Shown in pieces: positions 46,891 through 55,967 of a DNA stretch of 64,000 bases. Each line of letters begins with the position of its first letter. The stretch's first letter is position 1. Under the pieces are notes generated by a model, which saw only the letters and a list, made by a program, of their open reading frames with translations, was not told the origin of the DNA and searched no databases. The translations under genes and the position numbers were made by a program. The stretch comes from Candidatus Sumerlaeota bacterium (lineage in GTDB: Bacteria > Sumerlaeota > Sumerlaeia > JAFGJS01), in NCBI GenBank assembly GCA_016928995.1, contig JAFGJS010000075.1, positions 33,202 through 97,201 of the forward strand, written 5' to 3'.

Positions 46891-48633
46891 CTATTCCAGC
46901 GACTCTTCCAATTCTCTGGGCGCCTTTTCTGCAGTTTCCTCCGCCGTCTCAGCAATCGGCGGCCTGCTGGGGCGATAGTATTCAAAGGCGTCCACGATCA
47001 ATTCATAGCCGGAACTCGGCTCATCCTTCTGCCCCGAAACTTCGACGGCGACGGTATGCTCGCCAAGAGGCAGCACAGGCGTCTCGTATAGTTTATGCTG
47101 CGGCAGCATCTTCGCGCCGTAGCAATCAACGGTCTTGACCCGCTCGCCGTCGAGATAAATCAAGGCATGCCCCAAATCGTCACGTTGCATGCCGTAGACT
47201 TTCGCCAATGTCCCGGTGAACGTAAAAGTCGCTCTGGAGCCGATATTCTCCGAATAATGCTCAGTGTTTAAAAAACCGCGATTGCCGCCGTAAACACCCC
47301 ATTGCCCTTCGTATTTCACGCGTGCGCTGCTGTCGTCCACCTTGATCCATCCCACGCGCGCGCCCTCGTAGGGCTTGAGTTCCCAATAGCGCATCCAATC
47401 GCACTGCAGATAGTTCGGGAACTTGGTGGACGAGTCGGGATAGCCCGCCGCATCGCCGTTGCTCTGGGTCAACAGAATATACATATCGTAAAACTGGTTG
47501 AAGAACTGCGCCGCGCCCCAGTAATGGCACGGCTCGCCGTCGATGAACCAGATAAACGCGTTCGGAACGTCCAGCGTGTCCGATCCCATAAAAATACCAT
47601 AATTGTGAAACCTGTGCTCGAACGATGCGCGATCGACTTTGTATTGCCGCATGCTGCTGTCATTCTGGCCGCTATTGTTCCGGAAATGCACCTTATGCGT
47701 CATATACGGCTCGTTGCTGAAGTAATCAAAAACATCCACCTCCGGCGGCCAGCCGTCGCGCAAAAGCCAGAAGGACGGCCACGCCCCGGTGGTTTCCGGC
47801 AGTTTGATGCTGGTCTCCAGATAACCCGGCCGCTGCATTTTGAATTTCTGAAAATTCGTCACGACTCCGGCGATCCAGGGCAGCTGGCAATAGAGTTTCC
47901 ATTTCTGCTCGCTCCCGCCGCTCAAGAGCCGCATCACGACCTTGCCGGAATCGACGCTGAGATATTCGCCGCCGCGCTTGTTCTGGAGCCAATGCCATCC
48001 CTCGTCGCCCTCGACGGGCTGCAACTGCCAAACCTGCGCGTCGCTTGAATCCGCCGCCGCCAAGGTCAGACTTGCCGTCGTGCTCGTCAGCTGTTTTCTC
48101 AATCTGACATTCATCAGCCGCGCTTTGCCCTGATCTTCCTCGTCCTTTTCCAGGAACCAAAGGGCGAATTCCTTCTCCGGAATCCTGTTGAATGGAACCA
48201 TGGCAAAGGTTGTTTGCTCCGGAACGGACGCCGTTTGCGGCATGATCATCATGACAAGGCACTCCGAGGCGGCCTTGTTCATCAGGTAATAGCGCCCCTC
48301 ATTGGTCAGGGGGTAATCTGCGGGATAGATATTTTCGCTATTTTTCAGGACCAGCGTTCCGTCCTCCAGCGCGACATGGCTGGGATGGATGTAATTCTCG
48401 CCGCGCTGCTTGCCGCCCAGGGAATCCTCCCGGCTCCAGGGATAGTTCAGCGTCCATCGGTCCTTGTCGAGCTGATCGCCGGAAAACTCATCCTGCCAGA
48501 CGATCTCCCAGCGATATCCTTCCGGCGCCGGAACCGGCGGCTCCGCCCAGACTCCAGATAGAAACACGAGCATCAGCAGCGCCGCGCTGCACAGGGACGC
48601 ATCCCATCGCGCAGGGAAAACCTTAATTCCCAT
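46891..48633 (-). CDS. Secreted GH16-like glycosidase with ricin-type insertion and C-terminal binding domain
   Basis: Signal peptide about 1-31. The GH16 fold starts at WQDEFSGDQLDKDRWTLN (46-63), is broken by a ricin-B/carbohydrate-binding-like segment (about 110-255: YYLMNKAASECL, VWQLQPVEGDEGWHWLQN, QKWKLY), then resumes with YLETSIKLPETTGAWPSFWL and the active site PPEVDVFDYF. The catalytic pattern is normally E-x-D-x-x-E; here it reads E298-V-D300-V-F-D303, so the acid/base glutamate is replaced by aspartate. A further binding domain (about 425-560, YGMQRDDLGHALIYLDGERV) and an acidic tail follow. Substrate could be a beta-1,3/1,4-galactan or glucan; release of galactosides would feed the GH112 enzymes downstream. 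Catalysis is not certain because of D303. Confidence 0.82.
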   Translation of the reverse strand: MGIKVFPARWDASLCSAALLMLVFLSGVWAEPPVPAPEGYRWEIVWQDEFSGDQLDKDRWTLNYPWSREDSLGGKQRGENYIHPSHVALEDGTLVLKNSENIYPADYPLTNEGRYYLMNKAASECLVMMIMPQTASVPEQTTFAMVPFNRIPEKEFALWFLEKDEEDQGKARLMNVRLRKQLTSTTASLTLAAADSSDAQVWQLQPVEGDEGWHWLQNKRGGEYLSVDSGKVVMRLLSGGSEQKWKLYCQLPWIAGVVTNFQKFKMQRPGYLETSIKLPETTGAWPSFWLLRDGWPPEVDVFDYFSNEPYMTHKVHFRNNSGQNDSSMRQYKVDRASFEHRFHNYGIFMGSDTLDVPNAFIWFIDGEPCHYWGAAQFFNQFYDMYILLTQSNGDAAGYPDSSTKFPNYLQCDWMRYWELKPYEGARVGWIKVDDSSARVKYEGQWGVYGGNRGFLNTEHYSENIGSRATFTFTGTLAKVYGMQRDDLGHALIYLDGERVKTVDCYGAKMLPQHKLYETPVLPLGEHTVAVEVSGQKDEPSSGYELIVDAFEYYRPSRPPIAETAEETAEKAPRELEESLE

Positions 48634-48680
48634 CCTTAGAGCCTCCTCTGGGATTTCACGGTGAAACGCCGGTCTTCGCG

Positions 48681-49940
48681 TTAAAACGACGGGTCGCGCC
48701 GGGGAAGTAGAATACGAAACACGGCGCCTTTGCCCGGCTTGGAATCCAGCAGCAACTGCCCGCCATGCTCCTCGACGCTTTTCTTTGTCACAGCCAGCCC
48801 CAGGCCCGTGCCGCGCGAACTCTTGGTGGTGAAAAACGCGTCGAAGACGCGCCGTTGAATCTCCTCGGGGATTCCCGGGCCGTTGTCCGCGACGATCAGG
48901 CGAAAATTATCCGTGTCCGCCAGATGTTCGCTGGAAAGGCGCACGCGCGCGCCAGGAATCCCTTCGCATGCCTCCACGGCGTTGCCGACCAGGTTCAACA
49001 CGGCGTCCAGCATCATCTTGGGATCGTACTCCGTGTCGGGCAGGTCCTCCTGCAAGCCGCACTCCAGCGCCACGCCCAATTCCTCCGCGCGCGCCTGCTG
49101 ATTTTCATAGGCGTCGCGGCAAATTTTATTCAGGCTGCCGTACTTCCACTCCGGCTCGCGGTGTTTGGAGTATGACAGCATGTCATGCACCAGATCGCTG
49201 ATCTTCCGGTTCGAGCGCTTCAGCACGGACCACGCCTCTTCGATCAGATGCTGATCGCTCTGTTCGATGCCGATGTCGATCAGGCTCGATGAGCCCATGA
49301 TCCCTGCAAGGATATTTTTGATGTAGTGCGAAATGCTAGCGATCGCCACGCCGAAAGCGGCCAGCCGCTCCGCTTCGACTTTTTCGCGGATCAAGAGCGC
49401 GTTTTCAATCGCGATCGCCGCTTGATCGGCGAAAAATTCAATGATCTTCACGTCCTCCGGCGTGAAATCCGCATCGTCGTGCTTGTTCAATACCTCCAGC
49501 ACGCCAATCAGACGCTCCCCGCGGACCATCGGCGCCGCGAGAATGTTGCGCGTTTGATACCGCGAGACCTCATCCGCGCCGCGGTAAAAACGAGAGTCCG
49601 CCTGCACATCGGGCACGACCAGCGTCCTTCGCTCGCTCGCGCACGCTCCGGCGATCCCCTCGCTGATGTGCAGCCGGATCTGGATCACTTCCTTGCTTTT
49701 CGGACCTTGCGCCACCTCAAAGTACAGCTCGTTCGATTTTTCATCGTAGAGCATCAGCGAACTGGAGTCGCAATCCATCACGGTCTTGCTCTCCGACATG
49801 ATCAGCTCCAGCAGCTGATGCAAATCGCCCACGGCGGAGATAAAGCGGTTGACCCGGAACAACGCCTCAATCGTGCGCTGCTCGCGCGGATCCTTGCCGC
49901 CCGGCAATTCAAACACGTCGCTGGTTTCATGCACGTTCAT
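48681..49940 (-). CDS. GAF-domain sensor histidine kinase
   Basis: The 419-residue soluble protein has an N-terminal GAF domain (about 35-185, LHISEGIAGACASERRTLVV and IGVLEVLNKHDDADFTPED), a dimerisation helix with the phospho-accepting H205 (SISHYIKNILAGI), and an HATPase domain (N box NLVGNAVEAC, G1 DNGPGIPE, G2 GTGLGLAVTKK). With no transmembrane segment, it senses a cytoplasmic signal or partner. No response regulator gene is adjacent; the upstream PEGA lipoprotein is on the other strand. So it may be an orphan kinase. The GAF ligand is unknown. Confidence 0.92.
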   Translation of the reverse strand: MNVHETSDVFELPGGKDPREQRTIEALFRVNRFISAVGDLHQLLELIMSESKTVMDCDSSSLMLYDEKSNELYFEVAQGPKSKEVIQIRLHISEGIAGACASERRTLVVPDVQADSRFYRGADEVSRYQTRNILAAPMVRGERLIGVLEVLNKHDDADFTPEDVKIIEFFADQAAIAIENALLIREKVEAERLAAFGVAIASISHYIKNILAGIMGSSSLIDIGIEQSDQHLIEEAWSVLKRSNRKISDLVHDMLSYSKHREPEWKYGSLNKICRDAYENQQARAEELGVALECGLQEDLPDTEYDPKMMLDAVLNLVGNAVEACEGIPGARVRLSSEHLADTDNFRLIVADNGPGIPEEIQRRVFDAFFTTKSSRGTGLGLAVTKKSVEEHGGQLLLDSKPGKGAVFRILLPRRDPSF

Positions 49941-50148
49941 GGGATGCGCGCCGTTTCAGTCCGTCACCTTTCATCAATGAATAGGAAATCAAATCTACGC
50001 GGGCAATGCCAGCAAAAAAAACATCTTGCCATACGACAAGCCGGTCACACAAGAAACATCGCCCGGAAAGCGCATCCGACCGGCGCGCGAAAATCGCTTT
50101 TTTTCCGGCGGCTATGCAAAAAGTCTTGAAAAAGCTCCCCGAGCCGGG

Positions 50149-50562
50149 ATGATGATAAAACAATCTGCGAAAATGGTGACTCTAATGACACGAAGAATGC
50201 CGCTCTGGATCCTCCTGGCGTTGCTGGCGACGCTGGCGGCGGGATGTCTGCGCACACGCGTCAAACTAACCTCCGAGCCGTCCGGCGCCCTCGTGCGCGT
50301 GAACGGCGAAACAGCCGGCTATACGCCCCTTGACATGAATATCAACTGGTACTGGCATTACGATTACGAAGTGGAGAAGGCGGGATACTTTCCGCTCAAG
50401 CAGCAGGAGCGCTACAAAGCGCCGCTATGGGCCGTGATGCCGCTGGATTTTTTCGCGGAAATCTTGCCCGTGCCGATCCTGGATCAGCATTACACGACGT
50501 TCCAGCTCAAGCCGATTCCGCAGGAGTTGGATGAGGCCGCTTTGTTTGAAGAAGAAAAATAA
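50149..50562 (+). CDS. PEGA-domain lipoprotein
   Basis: The start is uncertain: ATGs at 50149, 50173 and 50185 are all in frame. All give a signal peptide ending in the lipobox LAAGC (WILLALLATLAAGC). The mature protein begins with TRVKLTSEPSGALVRVNGET, a PEGA domain (PEGA-like PSGALVRVNG), and continues with GYTPLDMNINWYWHYDYEVE, EKAGYFPL and a short tail (VPILDQHYTTFQL). PEGA domains are small beta-sandwich modules in cell-surface proteins. It is likely anchored to the inner leaflet of the outer or outer leaflet of the inner membrane. Function unknown. Confidence 0.82.
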   Translation: MMIKQSAKMVTLMTRRMPLWILLALLATLAAGCLRTRVKLTSEPSGALVRVNGETAGYTPLDMNINWYWHYDYEVEKAGYFPLKQQERYKAPLWAVMPLDFFAEILPVPILDQHYTTFQLKPIPQELDEAALFEEEK

Positions 50563-50648
50563 GCGACTGGCGGCGGACGGCAACCCAAAATCCCTGAAGG
50601 AGCCATTCGCCGGCCATTGCATGCAATGAAAGACCGTGGACTTTGCAT

Positions 50649-52361
50649 ATGGTTCGAAACGCCCCCCGGCTCCGATTGATCCTGCCCAAAGCCGAACGCG
50701 TTCAATTCGAAGCGCGCGACCTTTGGCTCTGGCTGCTCTCCGTCTCTCTGCTCGGTCTGATCTATAGCCTGTGCGCAGGAATGCGCGCAGGATTGTTCGA
50801 CGCGCCGGAACGATGCCTGGCGATGAACACCCTGGGGCTCTCGCATCCCACGGGCGCGCCGCTCCACTCGCTGCTGGGGCATACGTTTCTGCTGCTGACC
50901 ACGCAACTGCTCCAGCTCGATCCCACATGGTCCTGCAATTTATTCTCCGTGCTGTCCGCGGCGATGGCGGGCGGCATGATCTATCTGACCTTGCGGCAGC
51001 TGACGACGAATTCCGGACTCTGCATGCTGGTCACGCTGGCCGTGGGGACGGCCGCGCTCCCCTGGTCGCAGGCTGTGTACGCCGAGGTGTACGCCTTGCA
51101 TTGGCTGATGCTCAGCGTCTTCATGTTCTTCTGGGTGCGCTGGCTGCTCATCGGCATGCCGCGCTCGCTGTACATGGCGATGTTCTGGTTCGGACTTTCC
51201 GCCGGAACGCACATGTCCACGGTGTTCTTCCTGCCGGGGCTGGTTGTCTGCGCGCTAATCGAACGGCGCGATGTCTTGCGCCGCCCCAAAACGCTCATCG
51301 CCGCAACGGGCTTTCTACTCATCGGCCTTACGTGGATCATCTTCATTTATGTCCGGTCGCGCACGGCGTTGATCCTGGGAACGGATGAACGGCCGGATCA
51401 TATCGTTACGCTCCTCGGATACCTCACCGGCAAGCAGTTCGGCCATGCCGGTCTGAATCTCAACACGCTGCAACTGCTGGCGTTCCGCTCCACCATGGGA
51501 TTGCTGATGTTCATCGGCGGCTCATTGGCATACGGCGCGGGGCTGTTCATCTGGGGCTTGCTGCGCGGCATGAAACTGCGCGGCGCAGGACTCTGCTGGA
51601 TGGGATTGATCACATGGCTCGTTTTCAATATCTATTTCGGCGTCAATGAATCAGCGGATTACGCCACACTGATGCTCCCGATTTTCGTCTTCATTCCGAT
51701 CTGGATGCTCTGGGGCGCGGAATTCGAACTGGACGAGCGCATCCGCGAAGGCCAGCCGATCCGCGAGGCGCGATTCCACAGCGCCAAGAATCTCGTCATC
51801 CTGATTGCGGCCCAGCTCATTCTATTTCCGGCCATGGGAGCGTTCTACAACCGATACGCTCCGACAGTGGATATGTGGACCGCGTCGCCGGAAGCCCCGC
51901 AGCCGCCAATCGAGCAAAAGGTGATCCGTGAATTCTGGGAATGCCTGGGCAAAGTGAACGTGCTGCAAGGATGGGACAAGCAGACACATCGAGACATCGA
52001 CACCCTTATCGGAGTGCTGGAAAGCATTGAAGGCCAAAAACTGCTGATCGCAGTCTGGGATATGGAGACAGCCCTTGCCTGGCGGCAATACATCGATGGC
52101 CGCTTGCCAGACACCTGGATCGTTGAATCGAACGGACAACGCCGCTTCTATAACTACGAAGGCGGCCTGGACGTGCGATCGGACAGCGATCTCGCGCTGC
52201 ACGAATTCGGCAAACGCCGCATCTTTTACCTGCTGAAAATGCCCCCCGGATGGGCGAAATCGCTCCGCGCCGTACCAGGCGCGCAAACGCGCAATCTGGA
52301 TCGTTACAGCATCGGGAAGCAATACTTCTACCTGTACGAATTGGTTCCCATCCGCCAATGA
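50649..52361 (+). CDS. DUF2723 (TMEM260/GT117-like) polytopic membrane protein
   Basis: The 570-residue protein has about ten membrane segments in the first 400 residues. Its opening MNTLGLSHPTGAPLHSLLGH and FSVLSAAMAGGMIYL, WSQAVYAEVYALHWLML match DUF2723, whose human member TMEM260 is a protein O-mannosyltransferase (GT117). The canonical D-S/D-x-x-E of the catalytic region appears as FDAPERCLAMN here. The C-terminal 170 residues are soluble and face the periplasm (MYTWTASPEAP-type start, then ELVPIRQ end). It may glycosylate secreted proteins, with the donor lipid-linked. No glycosyltransferase operon is nearby. It follows a lipoprotein gene by 86 bases. Confidence 0.82.
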   Translation: MVRNAPRLRLILPKAERVQFEARDLWLWLLSVSLLGLIYSLCAGMRAGLFDAPERCLAMNTLGLSHPTGAPLHSLLGHTFLLLTTQLLQLDPTWSCNLFSVLSAAMAGGMIYLTLRQLTTNSGLCMLVTLAVGTAALPWSQAVYAEVYALHWLMLSVFMFFWVRWLLIGMPRSLYMAMFWFGLSAGTHMSTVFFLPGLVVCALIERRDVLRRPKTLIAATGFLLIGLTWIIFIYVRSRTALILGTDERPDHIVTLLGYLTGKQFGHAGLNLNTLQLLAFRSTMGLLMFIGGSLAYGAGLFIWGLLRGMKLRGAGLCWMGLITWLVFNIYFGVNESADYATLMLPIFVFIPIWMLWGAEFELDERIREGQPIREARFHSAKNLVILIAAQLILFPAMGAFYNRYAPTVDMWTASPEAPQPPIEQKVIREFWECLGKVNVLQGWDKQTHRDIDTLIGVLESIEGQKLLIAVWDMETALAWRQYIDGRLPDTWIVESNGQRRFYNYEGGLDVRSDSDLALHEFGKRRIFYLLKMPPGWAKSLRAVPGAQTRNLDRYSIGKQYFYLYELVPIRQ

Positions 52362-52747
52362 TCCACCCTAAAGCTCCTAACGCAAGCATTCTACGCACCG
52401 CTAGAACGTGATTCGACTGTCTGTATTATAGCGCCCAATCCAGCGCAATTTCCATGAAATCAAGACGCTATCGCAATCGGCGATCATGCGGAAAAAACTG
52501 TTGATTTCCGGAAGGCGCCGGCATATACTTTCTTCTGATTGAATTGCATGTGATGATCCGTTGTCTCGAAGTGTTTCCCTGTATTCCATCCGCCGCTGGC
52601 AGAATCCTCTCAATTTCAGTTCGGTCCATATTGCGCCGCGCTTGTTTGATGTGGTTCATACTTGACTTGCGCCGGCAAATAGGTGAAAACGGAGTCTGAA
52701 TTCAAACAAGGCTTCGCGATCATTGGATCGCAAGCCTTGGGAATGCT
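52362..52747. other. Intergenic region with a leader hairpin
   Basis: No gene seen. A 13-bp stem with one bulged C (AAGGCTTcGCGATC, 52708-52721; GATCGCAAGCCTT, 52726-52738; 4-base loop) ends nine bases before the next ATG. It could hide or present the start region, or end an upstream transcript. Confidence 0.5.
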
Positions 52748-53968
52748 ATGATGCGAAACGCCATGGCTATCGATAAACGTCGAAAACGGATTGCGCTTCC
52801 GGCGATGTTGCTGGCATGCGCTGCGGCTGCGCTGTTTACCGTGCTCCCGGCATATGCCAACGCAGCTCCGGGCGTCACAAAAGCGACAGGCGAGCTCTCC
52901 TACGTCGAGCTGGCGCAACTGCGCGCGCGTCAACGGATCGCGGCGCAGAATCCGGAAAACTTCCGCAGCACCGAGGATCTGCTCAACGAGATGATCCCAA
53001 CGGTGCAAGAGGACGGCGCGCCGGAAAGCGACGATGCTTCGGACATGCAACACTACGAGCCGCAGGTCGGCGACGTGCTGTTCCGCATCGGACTCAGCGA
53101 GATGTCCCAATGGTACGGCTGGTTCTTCAACGAAGAATACACGCACTCCGCCATCGTGACGCAGGTGGAGCCGGAAGTGCAGGTCACGCATTGCACCAAG
53201 GATCGCTACATCAACGGCGTCAACACGGTGCCGCTGGTGAACTGGGCGCTGAAGTCGAAAGGGATCGAAGTACATCGGTTAAAAAACCACGATCCGGAAA
53301 TTATTGCGGAACTCATGCAGTCGATCGAGAAAATGAAAGAAGAAGGAGTCATGTTCGACGCCTCCTGGAATTTTCATTTGTCCGAACCGCAGGAAGGCCG
53401 CATACGGCGCATGTATTGCACGGTGTTCGTTTGGCAATCGTTTCGCAGCGTGGGGATCGATCTTTGCCCCCAAAAGCATGGGGAGACCAATCCGTTGCGC
53501 AGGGCGATGCTGTGGCTGGCCGGAGTACGCAAGAACTTCTCGTTCGTCACGGTGGACAAGCTGCGCCACAGCGATCAATTGGTGAAAATCGCGGAATTTG
53601 CGCCGAATGTGTTTCGCGTGAATGAACGGGTGCGGCTGCGCACGAGCGGCGCCAGTTTCATCGGCGATTACAACCTGCCGCAGGATATGGAACGGGTGGA
53701 CGATAAGGATTCGGGCGGGTTGATTCCGACCTACCGCGACAATGAAACACGATTCGTCATGCGGCCCAATCCGATGCGGCAGTTGCGCGAATTGAGAGGA
53801 ACAAACACCCAGCCGCTTTCATTAAAAGGGCTCAAAGTGGAGCAACGGTGGGTTGAATATGACGCAGTGACATTGAATCCGGCGACAGACGATGTCGAGG
53901 ACAATCCTAGCACGACAGATCAACAGGGAGCGCAGGACTCGACGCAGGCGCCCCCGCAGACTCAATAA
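52748..53968 (+). CDS. Exported YiiX-like permuted NlpC/P60 (papain-like) peptidase
   Basis: An N-terminal signal peptide (lysine/arginine start, ALPAMLLACAAAALFTVLP) exports the protein. The core (about 105-300) fits the permuted papain-like YiiX/YaeF family: GDVLFRIGLSEMSQWYGWFF and EYTHSAIVTQVE with the likely catalytic H133, then MYCTVFVWQSFRSVG with C224. These enzymes act on peptides, lipids or acyl bonds at the cell envelope. The C-terminal 90 residues are polar and rich in Q/T/D, and probably unstructured. The cpaF gene starts 15 bases after the stop, so this is the first gene of the Tad-like operon. Whether it processes a pilus component is inference. Confidence 0.75.
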   Translation: MMRNAMAIDKRRKRIALPAMLLACAAAALFTVLPAYANAAPGVTKATGELSYVELAQLRARQRIAAQNPENFRSTEDLLNEMIPTVQEDGAPESDDASDMQHYEPQVGDVLFRIGLSEMSQWYGWFFNEEYTHSAIVTQVEPEVQVTHCTKDRYINGVNTVPLVNWALKSKGIEVHRLKNHDPEIIAELMQSIEKMKEEGVMFDASWNFHLSEPQEGRIRRMYCTVFVWQSFRSVGIDLCPQKHGETNPLRRAMLWLAGVRKNFSFVTVDKLRHSDQLVKIAEFAPNVFRVNERVRLRTSGASFIGDYNLPQDMERVDDKDSGGLIPTYRDNETRFVMRPNPMRQLRELRGTNTQPLSLKGLKVEQRWVEYDAVTLNPATDDVEDNPSTTDQQGAQDSTQAPPQTQ

Positions 53969-53983
53969 ATAAAGGCGGCAGGG

Positions 53984-55108
53984 ATGGCTCTCTCAACCGA
54001 AGACAAACAAAAGCAGATGTTCCAACAGTCGCTGCAGAATTTCCTGGCGCCGATCGTCCCCTTTCTGGAAGACGAATCGGTGTCGGAAATCATGATCAAC
54101 GGACCGCATAAGATTTTCATCGAGCGCAAAGGGCGCATCGTGCTGAGCGACGCGAAATTCCGCGATGACAACACGCTGGGCGCAGCGGTGCGCAACATCG
54201 CGCAGTTCGTCGGCCGCGTGCTCAACGCGGACCAGCCGCGTATGGATGCCCGTCTGCCGGACGGCTCCCGCGTGCACGTGATCATCCCACCCCTCTGCCG
54301 CGCGGGCGTTTCGGTCACGATCCGCAAGTTCAGCAAGGAAAGCCTGACCATGGACAAACTGCTCAGCTTCGGCTCGATCACGCCGCGGGCAGTGGAGTTC
54401 CTCGATCATTGCGTGAAGATCCACCGCACGATCATGGTCTCCGGCGGAACGGGATCAGGCAAGACATCGCTGCTCAACGTGCTCAGCGCGTTGATCAATC
54501 CCGCCGAACGCATCCTGGTGATCGAGGACTCCGCCGAGCTGCAGATCCAGCAGGACCACGTAGTGAACCTGGAGACGCGCCCGCCGGACAAAAACGGCAA
54601 GGGCGCCGTGAGCATCCGCGACTTGATGCACAGCGCCTTGCGCATGCGTCCGGACCGGATCATCATCGGCGAGATCCGCAGCGGCGAAGCGCTGGACCTT
54701 TTGCAGGCCACGACCTCGGGCCATTCCGGCAGCATGGGCACGGTCCACGCGAACAATCCGCGCGACACGCTCTCGCGCCTGGAGACGCTGTCGATGTATT
54801 CCGGAGTGGAGCTGCCGCTGCAGGCGATTCGCGCGCAGGTGTCGAGCGGCATGCAGGTCGTCGTGCAGACGAACCGTTTCAGCGACGGCTCGCGCAAAAT
54901 CACACATATCACGGAAATTCTGGAGCTGGACGACGCCGGGCGCTACCAGACGCGCGACATCTTCCGCTTCAAGGTCGATAAAACCGATGACGACGGCAAA
55001 ATCCACGGCCGTTTCATGACAACAGGATACATCCCGAGCTTCCTGGGCGAGATGCAGGTGGCCGGGATCGGCATTAGCGAAGACTTCTTCAAGGAGGGAC
55101 TGATCTGA
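53984..55108 (+). CDS. cpaF: Tad/Flp pilus assembly ATPase CpaF (TadA)
   Basis: The 374-residue hexameric ATPase drives Flp/Tad pilus assembly at the cytoplasmic membrane. It has FLEDESVSEIMINGPHKIFI, the arginine-rich substrate region VTIRKFSKESLTMDKLL, Walker A GGTGSGKTSLLNVL, the Asp box VIEDSAELQ, GHSGSMGTVHANNPRDTL (His box) and Walker B DRIIIGEIRSGEALDLL. Length is short of the average CpaF because the N-terminal extension is missing. TadB, TadC, CpaB, CpaC and a prepilin peptidase are not present next to it, so the rest of the system must lie elsewhere or is reduced. Its TGA overlaps the next gene's ATG by one base. Confidence 0.93.
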   Translation: MALSTEDKQKQMFQQSLQNFLAPIVPFLEDESVSEIMINGPHKIFIERKGRIVLSDAKFRDDNTLGAAVRNIAQFVGRVLNADQPRMDARLPDGSRVHVIIPPLCRAGVSVTIRKFSKESLTMDKLLSFGSITPRAVEFLDHCVKIHRTIMVSGGTGSGKTSLLNVLSALINPAERILVIEDSAELQIQQDHVVNLETRPPDKNGKGAVSIRDLMHSALRMRPDRIIIGEIRSGEALDLLQATTSGHSGSMGTVHANNPRDTLSRLETLSMYSGVELPLQAIRAQVSSGMQVVVQTNRFSDGSRKITHITEILELDDAGRYQTRDIFRFKVDKTDDDGKIHGRFMTTGYIPSFLGEMQVAGIGISEDFFKEGLI

Positions 55109-55926
55109 TGTCTCTAATGATGAATCACATACAAAGCCATATTCACCGGCGGCGCAAACGCCCCAACCGCCTGCATGAGCTGCGCGATTTTGGCAAAAAC
55201 CAATCCGGGCAGGCGCTGACGGAGTTCTGCATCATCCTGCCGCTGTTGCTCTTTCTGATTTTCGGCAACATCCAGGTCATGCTGATCGCCAATGCCCAGT
55301 CGTTCATGAACCTGGCGAACTTCTACGCCCTGCGCACCGGCATCGTGCATTATGAGCGATACCAGTACAGCCTGCAGGAAAGCAGCGACGAGAACAATCT
55401 CCAGTCCAAGATGCGTCAAGGCGCGCTGGACGCGCTGGCGCCGGTCCTGCCGCGCTACTGGTACGATAGTTTTGATCTGTCGGCCATGGCCATGGCCATC
55501 TGGGCGCGCACGACGATCCACTTTAACATCGAAACCATCCCGGACGTCAGCAGCAGTATCAGCGCAAACGACCGCACGAACTGGCTGCAATGCCGCGTGA
55601 AGCATTTCGACTACTGCTGCTATGTCCCCTTCGCCGGCGGGATCATCGCCAGCCTGCATTGGTGGAGCGTGACCCTGCCTGCTGCAATTAACAACGATTG
55701 GGCCAAAGAAATCATGGGCCGGAACGAATTTTCGGGCATCGCCATCCGTCCGTTCATCGGCCTGCCTAACGACCCCATGTGGCCGTACATCCGCATGCAG
55801 ACGAAAAACTATAATTTCCAAAGCAGCCGCAGCCCGTCGAATGACACGGATCTGTTGAATTACCACCGCATGGCCATCGCCCGGCGCATTTACCGGACGT
55901 CGGGCACGCCGCAACCGCGGCAATAA
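55108..55926 (+). CDS. TadE-like pseudopilin, copy 1
   Basis: The 272-residue protein has a positive N-terminus and a TadE-type start: GKNQSGQALTEFCIILPLLL, with a conserved Glu in the hydrophobic segment (ALTEF) and a membrane helix at about 32-55. The rest is soluble (about 60-272), predicted outside, with cysteines at a CCYV segment. TadE and TadF are minor pseudopilins of the Tad pilus. It is much longer than most TadE proteins (about 150-200 residues), which may mean an added adhesive or structural domain. Its ATG overlaps the cpaF stop. Confidence 0.82.
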   Translation: MSLMMNHIQSHIHRRRKRPNRLHELRDFGKNQSGQALTEFCIILPLLLFLIFGNIQVMLIANAQSFMNLANFYALRTGIVHYERYQYSLQESSDENNLQSKMRQGALDALAPVLPRYWYDSFDLSAMAMAIWARTTIHFNIETIPDVSSSISANDRTNWLQCRVKHFDYCCYVPFAGGIIASLHWWSVTLPAAINNDWAKEIMGRNEFSGIAIRPFIGLPNDPMWPYIRMQTKNYNFQSSRSPSNDTDLLNYHRMAIARRIYRTSGTPQPRQ

Positions 55927-55967
55927 CGGCGGAAAATCACACCCCCAGCGTGAAAGGACAAGACGCG

